Below, in pieces: positions 9,648-19,550 of a stretch of 36,628 nt of DNA. Below the pieces are notes generated by a model, which saw nothing but the letters and a program-made list of their open reading frames with translations, was not told where the DNA came from and did no database searches. The stretch's first letter is position 1. The number at the start of each line of letters is the position of its first letter. The position numbers were made by a program, and so were the translations under genes. The stretch comes from Gammaproteobacteria bacterium (GTDB lineage: Bacteria; Pseudomonadota; Gammaproteobacteria; Steroidobacterales; Steroidobacteraceae), in NCBI GenBank assembly GCA_025357915.1, contig JANYLH010000046.1, forward strand, positions 1 to 36,628. The letters are read 5' to 3'.

Positions 9648-10589
9648 TCAGCGCCGCAGTCGCGACTCGTTGGCGCAGAACCACTCGTAGGTCGTGCGCA
9701 GGCCCGCTTCCAGCGAAGTAGTCGCGCGCCAGCCGAGCGCGTGAAGCCGGCCGACGTCAAGAAGCTTGCGCGGCGTGCCGTCTGGCTTGGTCGCATCGAA
9801 GTGCAGCTCGCCGGCAAACCCTACCGTCTGGCCCACCAGCCCGGCGAGCTCGCGGATCGTGACATCCGTCCCGGTGCCGACGTTGATGGGGCCCGCATCC
9901 GAGTAATTGCGCGTCAGGAACACCACGGCGTCGGCGAGGTCGTCGACGTACAGGAATTCGCGGCGCGGCGTGCCCGTTCCCCAGACGGTGACGGTCTTCA
10001 CTGCGCCGCGCTTTGCCTCGTGGAACCTGGCGATCAGCGCCGGCAGCACGTGTGAATTTTCCAGGCTGAAATTGTCGCCCGGCCCGTACAGATTGGTCGG
10101 CATCACCGAAATGGCGTCGAATCCGTACTGCCGCCGGTAGGCCTGGCACATCTTGATGCCGGCGATCTTGGCGATCGCGTACCACTCGTTGGTGGGCTCC
10201 AGCGGCCCCGTGAGCAGGCAGTCCTCGTTCATTGGCTGCGGCGCGTGCTTCGGATAGATGCAGCTTGAACCAAGGAAGGTGAGTTTGCGCACGCCATGCC
10301 GCCAGGCCGCGTCGATGACGTTGTTCTGCACTTCGAGGTTGTCGCGGATGAATTCGGCGGGGTAGCTGTTGTTGGCGTGTATGCCCCCGACCTTTGCAGC
10401 CGCCATGATCACGACTTCCGGCCGGTGGGCGGCGAACCACTGCTCGACGTCGCTCTGGCGCGTCAGCTCGAGTTCACTTCGCTCGGCCAGCAGGAGCCTG
10501 GCGAAACCGAGCGCACGCAGCCGGCGCACGACGGCCGAGCCTACCAGGCCCTGGTGGCCGGCGACATAGATGCGCGCGTCGCTATTCAT
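9648..10589 (-). CDS. fcl: GDP-L-fucose synthase
   Basis: Fcl (WcaG) epimerises and reduces GDP-4-keto-6-deoxymannose to GDP-L-fucose with NADPH. The 313-residue extended SDR has the dinucleotide-binding GHQGLVGSA (11-19) and all catalytic residues in the positions known from E. coli, shifted by one: Ser108, Cys110 (in GSSCIYPK), Tyr137 and Lys141 (NEWYAIAK). The ATG at 10589 overlaps the end of gmd by eight bases and gives the right N-terminus. A GTG at 10616 would add nine residues and is less likely. No strong ribosome binding site is visible, consistent with translational coupling to gmd. Confidence 0.94.
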   Translation of the reverse strand: MNSDARIYVAGHQGLVGSAVVRRLRALGFARLLLAERSELELTRQSDVEQWFAAHRPEVVIMAAAKVGGIHANNSYPAEFIRDNLEVQNNVIDAAWRHGVRKLTFLGSSCIYPKHAPQPMNEDCLLTGPLEPTNEWYAIAKIAGIKMCQAYRRQYGFDAISVMPTNLYGPGDNFSLENSHVLPALIARFHEAKRGAVKTVTVWGTGTPRREFLYVDDLADAVVFLTRNYSDAGPINVGTGTDVTIRELAGLVGQTVGFAGELHFDATKPDGTPRKLLDVGRLHALGWRATTSLEAGLRTTYEWFCANESRLRR

Positions 10590-11670
10590 GGTGCCGGTAG
10601 GTCTTGAATCCTTCACGGGCGATGAGCGCGTCGCGCCGGGCGTTCTCCAGGTCGCCGTTCACCATGTCTTTCACCAGCTGTTCGAACGTGATGGTCGCGC
10701 TCCAGCCAAGCTGCCGCCGTGCCTTGCCCGGGTCGCCGAGCAGGGTTTCGACTTCCGCCGGACGGAAGTAGCGCGGGTCGATCTTGACGATGGTCTTGCC
10801 GGTGTTCGCATCGACGCCCTGTTCGTCCACGCCCTTGCCGCGCCACTCGATCTTTATGCCGAGGTGCGCGCCGGCCAGGACCACGAACTCGCGCACCGAA
10901 TGCTGCTCGCCGGTGGCGATGACGTAGTCCTCGGCCTTGTCCTGCTGCAGCATCAGCCACTGGGCGACGACGAAGTCTTGCGCGTGACCCCAGTCGCGGA
11001 GCGAATCCACGTTGCCCAGGTACAGGCATTCCTGGAGCCCGAGCGAAATGCGCGCCAGCGCGCGCGTGATCTTGCGCGTCACGAAGGTCTCGCCGCGGAC
11101 CGGCGACTCGTGGTTAAAGAGTATGCCGTTGCAGGCGTAGAGCCCGTAGGCCTCGCGGTAGTTCACCGTGATCCAGTAGGCGTAGACCTTGGCGGCGCCA
11201 TAGGGCGAGCGCGGGTAGAAAGGCGTGGTCTCGCGTTGCGGTGTCTCCTGCACCTTGCCGAACATCTCGGAGGTCGAGGCCTGGTAGAAGCGGGTCTTGC
11301 GCTCCAGGCCCAGGATGCGGATCGCCTCCAGCAGCCGGAGCGAGCCGAGCGCGTCGGCATTGGCCGTGTACTCGGGGGTCTCGAACGATACCCCGACGTG
11401 GCTCTGGGCCGCCAGGTTGTAGATCTCGTCGGGCTGCACCAGTTGGACAATGCGGATCAGGTTGGTCGCGTCGGTCAGGTCTCCGTAGTGGAGCCGCAGG
11501 CGGACGTTCTGCTCGTGTGGATCCTGGTACAGGTGATCGATGCGGTCGGTATTGAAACTCGAGGCACGGCGCTTGATGCCGTGCACTTCATAGCCTTTCC
11601 CGAGCAGGAACTCGGCCAGGTACGCACCGTCCTGTCCGGTAATTCCGGTTATCAGCGCAGTCTTGCTCAA
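10582..11670 (-). CDS. gmd: GDP-mannose 4,6-dehydratase
   Basis: Gmd converts GDP-D-mannose to GDP-4-keto-6-deoxy-D-mannose, the precursor of GDP-L-fucose, D-rhamnose or perosamine. Because fcl follows directly, GDP-L-fucose is the likely product. The 362-residue protein has [10 protein letters not shown] (9-18), a catalytic Thr133/Glu135 pair in ASTSEMFG, and the Tyr157/Lys161 pair in SPYGAAK, plus the conserved [16 protein letters not shown]. The chosen start is an unusual TTG at 11670, supported by AGGAG six bases upstream and by homology beginning at SKTALITG. Its GDP-mannose substrate would come from manC and manB a few kilobases away on the other strand. Confidence 0.94.
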   Translation of the reverse strand: MSKTALITGITGQDGAYLAEFLLGKGYEVHGIKRRASSFNTDRIDHLYQDPHEQNVRLRLHYGDLTDATNLIRIVQLVQPDEIYNLAAQSHVGVSFETPEYTANADALGSLRLLEAIRILGLERKTRFYQASTSEMFGKVQETPQRETTPFYPRSPYGAAKVYAYWITVNYREAYGLYACNGILFNHESPVRGETFVTRKITRALARISLGLQECLYLGNVDSLRDWGHAQDFVVAQWLMLQQDKAEDYVIATGEQHSVREFVVLAGAHLGIKIEWRGKGVDEQGVDANTGKTIVKIDPRYFRPAEVETLLGDPGKARRQLGWSATITFEQLVKDMVNGDLENARRDALIAREGFKTYRHHE

Positions 11671-11741
11671 GGTCGCTCCTCGCGTCGGGTCGGTAAGCCG
11701 GGATTTTACTGCCAGATTCCACCCGGCGGCCGGATTTGGTT

Positions 11742-11761
11742 GCACAATATGCCCATTGTGC
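11742..11761. repeat. Perfect 7-bp inverted repeat upstream of the OmpA-like gene
   Basis: GCACAAT and ATTGTGC are separated by six bases (ATGCCC). The palindrome lies in the divergent space between gmd and the OmpA-like gene, 21 bases before the latter's start codon. It could be an operator for a dimeric regulator or a stem-loop in the mRNA leader. No family can be assigned. Confidence 0.5.
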
Positions 11762-11782
11762 GCATGCCCCGGGCGGATCCCG

Positions 11783-12313
11783 ATGAGAATTACCTGTCAG
11801 GTCGTGGCGATATGCGGTTGTGCGCTGCTGGCCGCGCTGTCGTCCGGGGCAATTGCCGGACCGGCGGATGCGGCCGCCGTGGTGCGCCTGGGAGCCCAGG
11901 AAACCTCACTCCGCACCGCGCTCGCTGCGACCGCGGCCGTCATTGAGCGTGCGCCAGGAGCTCTGGACCTGCAATTTCCGGCGCGGCTGGCCTTTGCCGC
12001 GGATCGCGCCGAGCTGTTGCCGAGCGGAACCGCATTCCTCGATGTGCTGGCCCACTCGCTCCGCACATACAAGCGTACGCAGCTCGTGGTCGCCGTCTAC
12101 ACGGACCCGATCGGCGGGAACGACTTCAACAAACAGCAGGCGCAGGCCCGGGCCGCAGTTGTGGTTGCCTACCTGCAGCTCAAGGGTGTTGCGCCCGAAC
12201 GGCTCATCGCCCGCGGCGTCGGCGAGGACGCGCAGCTCGCCGCGCCGAATTCGCCCGAGGGGCGGGACCTGAACCGCCGCCTGGTGCTGACCATCACGCC
12301 TTTGTCTTCATGA
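11783..12313 (+). CDS. Periplasmic OmpA-like peptidoglycan-binding protein
   Basis: The 176-residue product has a Sec signal peptide (cleavage probably after AIA, residue 25) and then one OmpA C-terminal-like domain (about 60-172). Typical features are a strand with [14 protein letters not shown], the [18 protein letters not shown] helix with the diaminopimelate-binding aspartate, and [12 protein letters not shown] with the second conserved arginine. Proteins of this kind hold envelope complexes to the cell wall. There is no beta-barrel and no lipobox, so it is probably a soluble periplasmic protein. The same frame is open upstream to 11663, but the signal peptide fixes the ATG at 11783. It stands 54 bases before ugd and may head that gene run. 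Confidence 0.82.
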   Translation: MRITCQVVAICGCALLAALSSGAIAGPADAAAVVRLGAQETSLRTALAATAAVIERAPGALDLQFPARLAFAADRAELLPSGTAFLDVLAHSLRTYKRTQLVVAVYTDPIGGNDFNKQQAQARAAVVVAYLQLKGVAPERLIARGVGEDAQLAAPNSPEGRDLNRRLVLTITPLSS

Positions 12314-12367
12314 TGCCCTTCACTTAGGCTTGCGCACCTTGCCAGCAGACCCACAGACTCCACGCCC

Positions 12368-13708
12368 ATGAAAGTGACGATTTTCGGCTCCGGTTATGTC
12401 GGCCTGGTCACCGGCGCGTGTCTGGCCGAGGCCGGCAACCATGTTGTCTGCGTCGACATCGATGCAGCCAAGGTCGCCAGGCTCAACCAGGGAGAGGTGC
12501 CCATCCACGAACCGGGGCTGGACGCCCTGATTGCTCGCAATCGGGCCAGCGGCCGCCTTGAATTCACGACTGACGCCGGCAGGGCGATAGAGCATGGGCT
12601 GTTCCAGCTGATCGCCGTGGGCACGCCCCCGGGCGAGGATGGCTCGGCCGATCTGCGCCACGTGCTCAGCGTGGCGCGCACCATCGGCGAGCGCCTGCAG
12701 CGGCACGCGGTGGTGATCACGAAGTCCACGGTGCCGGTGGGCACCGCCGACCAGGTGCGCGCGGCAGTGGCTGCGGCGCTGGCCGCGCGCGGTGCCAGCG
12801 TCGATTTCGACGTCGTGGCGAATCCGGAATTCCTCAAGGAAGGCGCCGCCATCCAGGATTTCATGAAGCCCGACCGGGTCGTGATCGGCACCGACAACGC
12901 GCGCTCGACCGAACTGATGCGTGCCCTGTACGAGCCCTTCACCCGCAATCACGACCGGCTCATCGTCATGGATATCCGCTCGGCGGAACTGACCAAGTTC
13001 GCGGCCAATGCCATGCTTGCGACCAAGATCAGCTTCATGAACGAGCTGGCCAACATCGCCGAGCGTGTGGGCGCCGATATCGAGCGCGTGCGGATCGGCA
13101 TTGGTTCCGACCCGCGCATCGGCTACGGTTTCATCTATCCGGGCACCGGTTACGGCGGCTCGTGTTTTCCCAAGGACGTCAAGGCCCTGATCCGCTCGGC
13201 GCACGAGGTCGGTTTCGAGGCCGAGGTCCTGCGCGCGGTCGAGGCGGTGAACGAGCGGCAGAAGTCGATCCTGGTGCGCAAGCTCCGCCGTGTGCTGGGC
13301 GGTTCGCTCAAAGGCGCGAAGCTCGCGCTCTGGGGGCTGGCCTTCAAGCCCAACACCGATGACATGCGTGAAGCTCCCAGCCGCGTCATCATCGAGGAAT
13401 TGCTGGCCGCCGGCGCGAGCGTAAGCGCCTACGACCCGATTGCCATGGACGAGGCGCAGCGGCTGTACCCGGGTCGCGCGCAGTTCACGCTGACGCGCGA
13501 CGCCTACGAAGCCGTCAACGGCGCTGATGCGCTGCTGATCGCGACCGAGTGGCCGGAATTCCGCAGTCCCGATTTCGACCGGCTCCGCCAGCTGCTGCTC
13601 AAGCCACGCATCTTCGATGGGCGCAATCTTTATGATCCGGCGCTCCTCACCCGGTTCGGCTTCGAGTACTACGCCATCGGCCGCGGCCGCCGCGCGGTTG
13701 GAGACTGA
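12368..13708 (+). CDS. ugd: UDP-glucose 6-dehydrogenase
   Basis: Ugd oxidises UDP-glucose twice with NAD to give UDP-glucuronate, a building block of acidic exopolysaccharides. The 446-residue length fits the bacterial enzyme. Visible motifs are the NAD-binding [17 protein letters not shown] at 7-23, NPEFLKEG (152-159), the linker helix with Lys210 and Asn214 ([17 protein letters not shown]), and the catalytic Cys266 in YGGSCFPKD. The C-terminal domain carries [17 protein letters not shown]. It is followed after 19 bases by manC, so acidic and mannose-derived sugar nucleotides are made from one transcript. Confidence 0.95.
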   Translation: MKVTIFGSGYVGLVTGACLAEAGNHVVCVDIDAAKVARLNQGEVPIHEPGLDALIARNRASGRLEFTTDAGRAIEHGLFQLIAVGTPPGEDGSADLRHVLSVARTIGERLQRHAVVITKSTVPVGTADQVRAAVAAALAARGASVDFDVVANPEFLKEGAAIQDFMKPDRVVIGTDNARSTELMRALYEPFTRNHDRLIVMDIRSAELTKFAANAMLATKISFMNELANIAERVGADIERVRIGIGSDPRIGYGFIYPGTGYGGSCFPKDVKALIRSAHEVGFEAEVLRAVEAVNERQKSILVRKLRRVLGGSLKGAKLALWGLAFKPNTDDMREAPSRVIIEELLAAGASVSAYDPIAMDEAQRLYPGRAQFTLTRDAYEAVNGADALLIATEWPEFRSPDFDRLRQLLLKPRIFDGRNLYDPALLTRFGFEYYAIGRGRRAVGD

Positions 13709-13727
13709 GCCAGTGCCCGGGGACGGC

Positions 13728-15149
13728 ATGCAGCTCACGCCGGTGGTGCTCTCGGGAGGCGCCGGCACGCGCCTGTGGCCGTTGTCGCGGGAACTTTACC
13801 CCAAGCAGCTCCTGCCGCTGGTCGGCGCACACACCATGTTGCAGGACACGGTGCGGCGCTTGTCAGGCCTGGATGTCACGGCGCCGATCGTCGTGTGCAA
13901 TGAAGCGCACCGTTTCATGGTGGCCGAGCAGCTCCGGTCAATTGACGCGCCGGCACGCTCGATCGTGCTGGAACCCGTGGGCCGCAACACCGCGCCGGCG
14001 ATCGCCATGGCAGCGCTCGCCGCCATCAGCAGTGGGTCGGGCGATGAGCTGTTGCTGGTACTGCCGGCCGACCATGTCATTCGCGACCTCAGCGCGTTCC
14101 ACACGGCGGTACGCGTGGCCGCAGTAGCGGCGCGGGCGGGACAGCTGGTCACGTTTGGCGTAGTGCCGCACGCGCCCGAAACCGGCTATGGATATATCCA
14201 GCGCGGTGCCGCGCTTGCCGCCGGCTGGCGAATCGCCGGTTTCGTGGAGAAACCGGAGCGCGCCGTGGCGGAGCAGTTCCTGGCCGCAGGCGGCTACTAC
14301 TGGAACAGCGGCATGTTCATGTTCAGCGCGCGCCGCTATCTCGATGAACTGCGTCGCCAGGCGCCCGATATCGCCACGGCCTGCGAGCTGGCTTTTGCCA
14401 CGGCCAGGCGCGATCTCGATTTCACGCGGGTCGATGCGGCGGCGTTTTCAGCCTGCCGCAGCGAATCGATCGACTACGCTGTGATGGAGAAGACCAGCGA
14501 CGCCGTGGTGGTGCCGCTCGATGCGGGCTGGAGTGACGTCGGTTCCTGGTCCTCGCTCCAGGCTGCGAGTGCGGCTGATGCCGACGGCAACGTGGTGCGC
14601 GGCGATGTGCTCGCCGAAGACACCCGTAACAGTTTCCTTTACGCCGAGAGTCGCCTGGTCGCGGTCGTGGGCCTGCGCGATCATGTAGTGGTCGAGACCA
14701 AGGATGCCGTGCTGGTCGCGCCACGCGATCGTGTCCAGGACGTCAAGTCGCTCGTGGCGCGCATCAAGGAGAGCGGTCGCAGCGAACACCTGCTGCACCG
14801 TGAAGTATTCCGGCCCTGGGGCAGCTACGACAGCCTCGACAGCGGCGAGCGTTTCCAGGTCAAGCGGCTGACGGTCCGCCCCGGCGGCGTGCTTTCGCTC
14901 CAGCTCCATCACCATCGTGCGGAGCACTGGGTGGTGGTGTCCGGAACCGCGCGCATCACGCGTGGGGAGGAAGTTTTCCTGCTGGAGGAAAACCAGTCCA
15001 CCTACATACCCATTGGCGTGCGCCACCGCATCGAGAATCCGGGCAAGGTGCCATTGCACATCATCGAAGTGCAATCGGGCGGCTATCTGGGCGAGGACGA
15101 CATCGTGCGGTTTGAAGATCAATATGGACGTGAGGGAAGCAGCAAATGA
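13728..15149 (+). CDS. manC: Bifunctional mannose-1-phosphate guanylyltransferase / mannose-6-phosphate isomerase
   Basis: This type II enzyme (AlgA/ManC/XanB family) makes GDP-mannose from mannose 1-phosphate and GTP and can also interconvert fructose 6-phosphate and mannose 6-phosphate. The 473-residue product has the pyrophosphorylase signature [20 protein letters not shown] at the N-terminus and FVEKP in the middle. The C-terminal cupin isomerase domain (about 355-470) contains RPWGSYDSL and the metal-binding [15 protein letters not shown]. The ATG at 13728 matches the start of AlgA. A GTG at 13713 with a GGAG nine bases upstream is the alternative. Its stop overlaps the manB start as ATGA. 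Confidence 0.93.
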   Translation: MQLTPVVLSGGAGTRLWPLSRELYPKQLLPLVGAHTMLQDTVRRLSGLDVTAPIVVCNEAHRFMVAEQLRSIDAPARSIVLEPVGRNTAPAIAMAALAAISSGSGDELLLVLPADHVIRDLSAFHTAVRVAAVAARAGQLVTFGVVPHAPETGYGYIQRGAALAAGWRIAGFVEKPERAVAEQFLAAGGYYWNSGMFMFSARRYLDELRRQAPDIATACELAFATARRDLDFTRVDAAAFSACRSESIDYAVMEKTSDAVVVPLDAGWSDVGSWSSLQAASAADADGNVVRGDVLAEDTRNSFLYAESRLVAVVGLRDHVVVETKDAVLVAPRDRVQDVKSLVARIKESGRSEHLLHREVFRPWGSYDSLDSGERFQVKRLTVRPGGVLSLQLHHHRAEHWVVVSGTARITRGEEVFLLEENQSTYIPIGVRHRIENPGKVPLHIIEVQSGGYLGEDDIVRFEDQYGREGSSK

Positions 15150-16501
15150 CAGCACTGACGTGTTTCAAGGCCTACGATATTCGCGGCCGCATACCGACCG
15201 AGCTCAACGAGGCGCTGGCCTACCAGATCGGGCAGGCCTACGCGGCCTTCGTCAAGCCGAAGAACGTGGCGGTTGGCCGCGATATACGCGCGACCAGCCA
15301 GACGCTCTCGCAGGCCCTGATTCGCGGCCTCAACGACAGTGGTGTGAACGTGACCGACATCGGGCTGTGCGGCACTGAGGGCGTGTACTTCGCCACTTTC
15401 TCCGAGCAACTCGACGGCGGCATCATGGTGACCGCGAGCCACAATCCGCCCGACTACAACGGCATGAAGTTCGTGCGCGAGGGGAGCCGTCCGATCAGTG
15501 CCGATACGGGTCTCATGGACATGCGCGCGCTGATCGAGGGAGCGCGCCTGCCGCCGCGCGCACCGCAGCCGGGAAGTACCAGCGCGCTGGACATCAACGC
15601 CAGTTATCTCAAACACCTGCTCGGTTACGTCACTGGGTCGAAGCTCCGGCGTCTCAAGGTGGTGGTGAACGCGGGCAACGGCGGGGCCGGGCTGGTCGTC
15701 GACCAGCTCGAGCCGCACCTGCCCTTCGAGTTCGTCAAGGTGCATCACAATCCCGACAGCTCGTTCCCGAACGGGGTGCCCAACCCGATGATCGAGGCGA
15801 ATCGCAACAGCACCATCGAGGCGATGCGCCGCACTGGTGCCGACATCGGTCTCGCCTGGGACGGCGATTTCGACCGCTGCTTCTTCTTCGATGAGCACGG
15901 CGGCTTCGTCGAAGGTTATTACCTCGTCGGCCTGCTGGCCGAGGCCTTCCTCAAGCGCTACCCGGGTTCGCGCATCGTCCACGATCCGCGCCTGACCTGG
16001 AACACGATAGACATCGTGCGGCAGTTCGGCGGTGAGGCGGTTATGTGCCGCTCCGGCCACGCGTTCATCAAGCAGCGCATGCGCGAAGTCGACGCCGTGT
16101 ACGGCGGCGAGATGAGCGCGCACCACTATTTCCGTGAGTTCTCCTACTGTGACAGCGGCATGATCCCCTGGTTGCTGGTGCTGGCGGTGATGTGTGACAC
16201 GGGCAAGACGCTCGGCGAACTGGTGGGCGCGCGCCAGAAATTGTTTCCCGCCAGCGGCGAGATCAATCGTGAGATTGCCGATGCCAGGGCCGTCACGGCC
16301 CGCGTACAGAACCACTATGCCCGCAGCGCAGTGGCGGTCGATTTCACCGACGGGTTGTCGATGGAATTCGATCAATGGCGCCTCAACCTGCGCGGCTCGA
16401 ACACCGAGCCGCTGGTGCGCCTGAATGTGGAGTCACGCGGTAGCGAGGTGCTGATGCGCGAGAAGACCGCGGAAGTGCTGCAGCTGATGGCCGGCGAGTG
16501 A
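15146..16501 (+). CDS. manB: Phosphomannomutase
   Basis: ManB (CpsG type) converts mannose 6-phosphate to mannose 1-phosphate, the substrate of the neighbouring ManC. Some relatives also act on glucose phosphates. The 451-residue protein carries the phosphoserine loop TASHNP (Ser98), the magnesium-binding DGDFDR (239-244), the sugar-specificity GEMSAHHYF, and the phosphate-binding RGSNTEP near the C-terminus. GEMSAHHYF is the form usual in phosphomannomutase/phosphoglucomutase enzymes. The start overlaps the manC stop (ATGA) and the stop overlaps the next gene (GTGA), so translation is coupled along the run. Confidence 0.93.
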   Translation: MTALTCFKAYDIRGRIPTELNEALAYQIGQAYAAFVKPKNVAVGRDIRATSQTLSQALIRGLNDSGVNVTDIGLCGTEGVYFATFSEQLDGGIMVTASHNPPDYNGMKFVREGSRPISADTGLMDMRALIEGARLPPRAPQPGSTSALDINASYLKHLLGYVTGSKLRRLKVVVNAGNGGAGLVVDQLEPHLPFEFVKVHHNPDSSFPNGVPNPMIEANRNSTIEAMRRTGADIGLAWDGDFDRCFFFDEHGGFVEGYYLVGLLAEAFLKRYPGSRIVHDPRLTWNTIDIVRQFGGEAVMCRSGHAFIKQRMREVDAVYGGEMSAHHYFREFSYCDSGMIPWLLVLAVMCDTGKTLGELVGARQKLFPASGEINREIADARAVTARVQNHYARSAVAVDFTDGLSMEFDQWRLNLRGSNTEPLVRLNVESRGSEVLMREKTAEVLQLMAGE

Positions 16502-17064
16502 CGCCGATCGAGACTTTGCTGAGCCGCCGCTCGGTACCGGCGCAATGCCTGACCGGGCCGGGCCCGGACGCAGCGCAGCTGGCGAGCGCGCTCGACGCGG
16601 CCCTGCGCGCGCCGGACCACGGGCACATGCAGCCGTGGCGGTTCAAGCTGATCCGCGCGGACGCGCGGGCAAAGTTCGCCCAACTGCTGGTCGGTGCGGC
16701 CAGCGCCCGCGATCCGGCCACGCCGCCGGCGCAACTCGAGAAGCTCCGCAGTCGCCCGCTGCAGGTACCGCTGATTATCGCCGTGAGCGCACGACTCCGC
16801 GACAATCCCAAGGTTCCGGGCATCGAGCAACTGCTCAGCGCAGGTGCCGGCGTCATGAACCTGCTCAATGCGTTCCACGCCCAGGGGTTCGGTGCCATCG
16901 TGCTTACCGGGCCGAGTGCCTACGATGCCGCGGTTGCCGCCGGCCTGGGGCTGGCGGGCGACGAGCAGCTGCTGGGTTTTGTCTACGTCGGCAATATCGG
17001 CGCGGTAGTGCCGGCGGCGCCAGCGCGGCCCGCGCACGCTGCTTTTGTCAGCGAATTCCAGTAG
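16498..17064 (+). CDS. Small nitroreductase-family flavoprotein (YdjA-like)
   Basis: The 188-residue product belongs to the FMN-dependent nitroreductase family, nearest in length and motifs to E. coli YdjA. It shows an N-terminal RRSVPAQ segment for FMN phosphate contact, APDHGHMQPWRF, the family's strongest signature, and a C-terminal GFVYVGNIG. The physiological substrate of YdjA-type proteins is unknown. The gene uses a GTG that overlaps the manB stop and is followed 11 bases later by a transporter gene, so it is embedded in a nucleotide-sugar operon. A role in modifying a sugar or lipid precursor is possible, but nothing in the sequence shows this. Confidence 0.85.
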   Translation: MTPIETLLSRRSVPAQCLTGPGPDAAQLASALDAALRAPDHGHMQPWRFKLIRADARAKFAQLLVGAASARDPATPPAQLEKLRSRPLQVPLIIAVSARLRDNPKVPGIEQLLSAGAGVMNLLNAFHAQGFGAIVLTGPSAYDAAVAAGLGLAGDEQLLGFVYVGNIGAVVPAAPARPAHAAFVSEFQ

Positions 17065-17075
17065 TCTGCATCCGC

Positions 17076-18368
17076 ATGTGGGGAATCACGCGTTACCAGT
17101 GGCTGGTGCTGTTCGCGGCCTGGCTGGGCTGGGGGTTCGACGTCTTTGACGGCATGCTGTTCAACTACGTGGCGCCCAACTGCATCCCGACCCTGCTGCA
17201 TCTGCCGCTGGGCTCGGCGGCGGCGCGTTCGGCAACGTTGTTCTGGACCGGGGCGCTGACCTCGCTCCTGCTGGTCGGCTGGGCGGCCGGCGGGATTCTC
17301 TTCGGGTTCATCTGCGATCGCTTCGGGCGCATGCGTACGCTGATGCTGACCATGGTGCTATACGCCGTGGGCACGGCTGCCTGCGCCGCGGCCACCAATT
17401 TGTGGATGCTGGCGGCCTTTCGCCTGGTGGCAAGCCTGGGGATCGGCGGCGAATGGGCGGCCGGCGCATCGATGGTGGCCGAAGTCATGCCCGAGAAGCG
17501 ACGCGTCGAGGGTGGCGCGCTGCTGTATACGGCCGCGCCCTTCGGCCTGTTCCTGGCAACTTTCCTCAACTACCAGGTCGCGGGCGTCTGGTTCGCCAAC
17601 GACAGTGCCATGTCCTGGCGCTATGTGTTCCTGTTTGGCCTGCTGCCTGCGGCGGCCGCGTTTGCGGTGCGCTGGTTCATGCACGAGCCGGAGCGCTGGC
17701 AGTCCGTGAAAGTGCGCAGCCAGGCGCGCCTGCGCCAGATCTTTACGCCCGAGCTGCGGCGCCAGACGCTGCTCGGCACGCTGACAACGATCGTCGCGCT
17801 GGCGGCCTGGTGGAGCTGCAATGCCTTCATCCCGGTCATCGCTACGGGCCTGGCGCGTACCGAAGCGGTGCTGCGCGGCTATCAGCAGAGCGCGACCTTC
17901 AACCTGATCGAACACTGGAAACTCACGGCCACGGTCGCCTTCAATCTCGGCGGCCTGATCGGCACGCTGCTGACAATCCCGCTGGCCAAGCGCCTGGGCC
18001 GGCGGCCGATGTTTGGCTGGTATTTCGCGGCTTCGGCGGCGGCAATTTTCGCGACTTTCGGCATCGACATGCCATCATCGACGCGGTTGTACATGTTCTT
18101 CCTGGTTGGAGTGCCGGTGTTCGGCGTCTTTGGCGCGTTCCCGTTCTATCTGACCGAGCTGTTTCCCACGCGGCTGCGCGCCACCGGATCGGGCTTCTGC
18201 TACAACATCGGCCGGGTACTGGCCGCGGTCGGGCCGTTCGTGGTGGGCGCCGCTGCAGCCCGCGGCACCGCCATGCAGACTGTCTTCTATGTTGGCTTCG
18301 CGCCGCTGCTGGGATTGTTGCTGGTGCCATTCATCATAGAAACGCGCGGCGGCGCGCTCGCCGACTAA
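17076..18368 (+). CDS. MFS transporter, metabolite:proton symporter type
   Basis: The 430-residue inner-membrane protein has twelve predicted hydrophobic segments. The MFS loop signature is seen between TM2 and TM3 as DRFGRMRTL and repeated between TM8 and TM9 as KRLGRRPMFGW. GIGGEWAAGASMVAE in TM4-5 is typical of the metabolite:H+ symporter and sialate/aromatic-acid branches, whose members import organic acids. The charged, membrane-embedded FDVFDG in TM1 supports proton coupling. The frame continues upstream through the nitroreductase gene, but homology starts at MWGITRYQWLVL. It sits 11 bases after the nitroreductase and 12 bases before an aminotransferase gene. The substrate is unknown. 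Confidence 0.85.
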   Translation: MWGITRYQWLVLFAAWLGWGFDVFDGMLFNYVAPNCIPTLLHLPLGSAAARSATLFWTGALTSLLLVGWAAGGILFGFICDRFGRMRTLMLTMVLYAVGTAACAAATNLWMLAAFRLVASLGIGGEWAAGASMVAEVMPEKRRVEGGALLYTAAPFGLFLATFLNYQVAGVWFANDSAMSWRYVFLFGLLPAAAAFAVRWFMHEPERWQSVKVRSQARLRQIFTPELRRQTLLGTLTTIVALAAWWSCNAFIPVIATGLARTEAVLRGYQQSATFNLIEHWKLTATVAFNLGGLIGTLLTIPLAKRLGRRPMFGWYFAASAAAIFATFGIDMPSSTRLYMFFLVGVPVFGVFGAFPFYLTELFPTRLRATGSGFCYNIGRVLAAVGPFVVGAAAARGTAMQTVFYVGFAPLLGLLLVPFIIETRGGALAD

Positions 18369-18380
18369 CCCAGGACACCC

Positions 18381-19481
18381 ATGGATTTCATCGATCTGAA
18401 GACCCAATACCGGGCGCTGCGCGGCGATATCAACGCCCGTATCCAGGCGGTGCTGGATCACGGCCAGTACATCCTCGGCCCCGAAGTGCGCGAGTTCGAG
18501 CAGCGGCTCGCCGCTTACGTGAACAGCAGCCATTGCATTTCGGTGGCAAGCGGCACCGAGGCGCTGCTGATCGCGCTGATGGCGCTCGAGATCGGCCCGG
18601 GCGACGAAGTCATCACTTCGCCGTTTACCTTCGTCGCCACTGCCGAAGTCATCGCGCTGGTGGGTGCCAAACCGGTGTTCGTTGACGTCGAACCTGATAC
18701 CGCCAACATGGACGCGGCGCTGCTCGACGCGGCCATCACGCCACAGACCAGGGCAATCATGCCGGTGAGCCTCTACGGGCAGCCCGCCGACATGGACGAG
18801 ATCAGCGCCATCGCCGCGCGGCGCGGCGCTATCGCGGTGATCGAGGACGCGGCGCAGAGCTTTGGAGCGACCTACCAGGGGCGCAAGAGCGGGGCGCTGT
18901 CGGGCGTAGGCTGCACCAGTTTCTTCCCCAGCAAGCCGCTCGGTTGCTACGGTGACGGCGGGGCGATCTTCACCGACGATGCTGCGCTGGCGCAGGCCTG
19001 CATGGAGATCCGGGTGCACGGCCAGAGCGCACGCTACTACCACACGCGCATTGGTGTCGGTGGGCGCATGGACACGCTGCAGTGCGCCATCCTGCTGGCC
19101 AAGCTCACGCGCTTCGACTGGGAAGTCGCGCGCCGCATCGAACTGGGCCGGTGTTACGCGGAGGCAATCCGCGCCAGCGGCGCCAGGGCGGAACTCCTGA
19201 GCGTGCGTCCCGACCGCACCAGCGTCTGGGCGCAGTACACTGTTCTGGTCGAGGACCGCGACAGTGTGCAGGAGAAACTCAAGCAGGACGGGATCCCGAC
19301 CTCCGTGCACTATCCGCGCCCGCTGCACCAGCAGCCCGCGTACCAGAAACTGTGCGACCCGAAACCCATGCCGGTCAGCGAGATGCTGGCGAGGCGGGTG
19401 ATCAGCCTGCCGATGAGCGCCGATCTGAGCCAGGCCCAGCTTGAGGCCGTGGTCGCCGCACTCGCGCGCGCCACCGGCTGA
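18381..19481 (+). CDS. DegT/DnrJ/EryC1-family sugar aminotransferase (WbpE-like)
   Basis: This PLP enzyme of 366 residues transfers an amino group from glutamate to a keto-sugar nucleotide. It is very similar in layout to Pseudomonas WbpE, which acts on UDP-2-acetamido-3-keto-glucuronate: HGQYILGPEV at the start, ASGTEALLIALMAL, VSLYGQPADMD, EDAAQSFGA with the PLP-ring aspartate, and the Schiff-base Lys185 in SFFPSKPLGCYGDGG. An AGGA precedes the ATG. It closes the run ugd-manC-manB-nitroreductase-MFS. The other enzymes of the WbpB/WbpD route are not in this window, so its keto-sugar substrate must be made elsewhere, and a different substrate is possible. Confidence 0.88.
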   Translation: MDFIDLKTQYRALRGDINARIQAVLDHGQYILGPEVREFEQRLAAYVNSSHCISVASGTEALLIALMALEIGPGDEVITSPFTFVATAEVIALVGAKPVFVDVEPDTANMDAALLDAAITPQTRAIMPVSLYGQPADMDEISAIAARRGAIAVIEDAAQSFGATYQGRKSGALSGVGCTSFFPSKPLGCYGDGGAIFTDDAALAQACMEIRVHGQSARYYHTRIGVGGRMDTLQCAILLAKLTRFDWEVARRIELGRCYAEAIRASGARAELLSVRPDRTSVWAQYTVLVEDRDSVQEKLKQDGIPTSVHYPRPLHQQPAYQKLCDPKPMPVSEMLARRVISLPMSADLSQAQLEAVVAALARATG

Positions 19482-19550
19482 GGGTTGGAACAGCGCCCGC
19501 AATAGCCTGCGGCACTGAGTGGAATCCCGGGACTTCCGGGTGCCGGTGCT

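Noticed and set aside
19526..19540. Hairpin CCCGG-gactt-CCGGG between the aminotransferase and glrR ends
   Set aside because: The stem is only five base pairs and neither strand has a following T-run, so a terminator cannot be supported.
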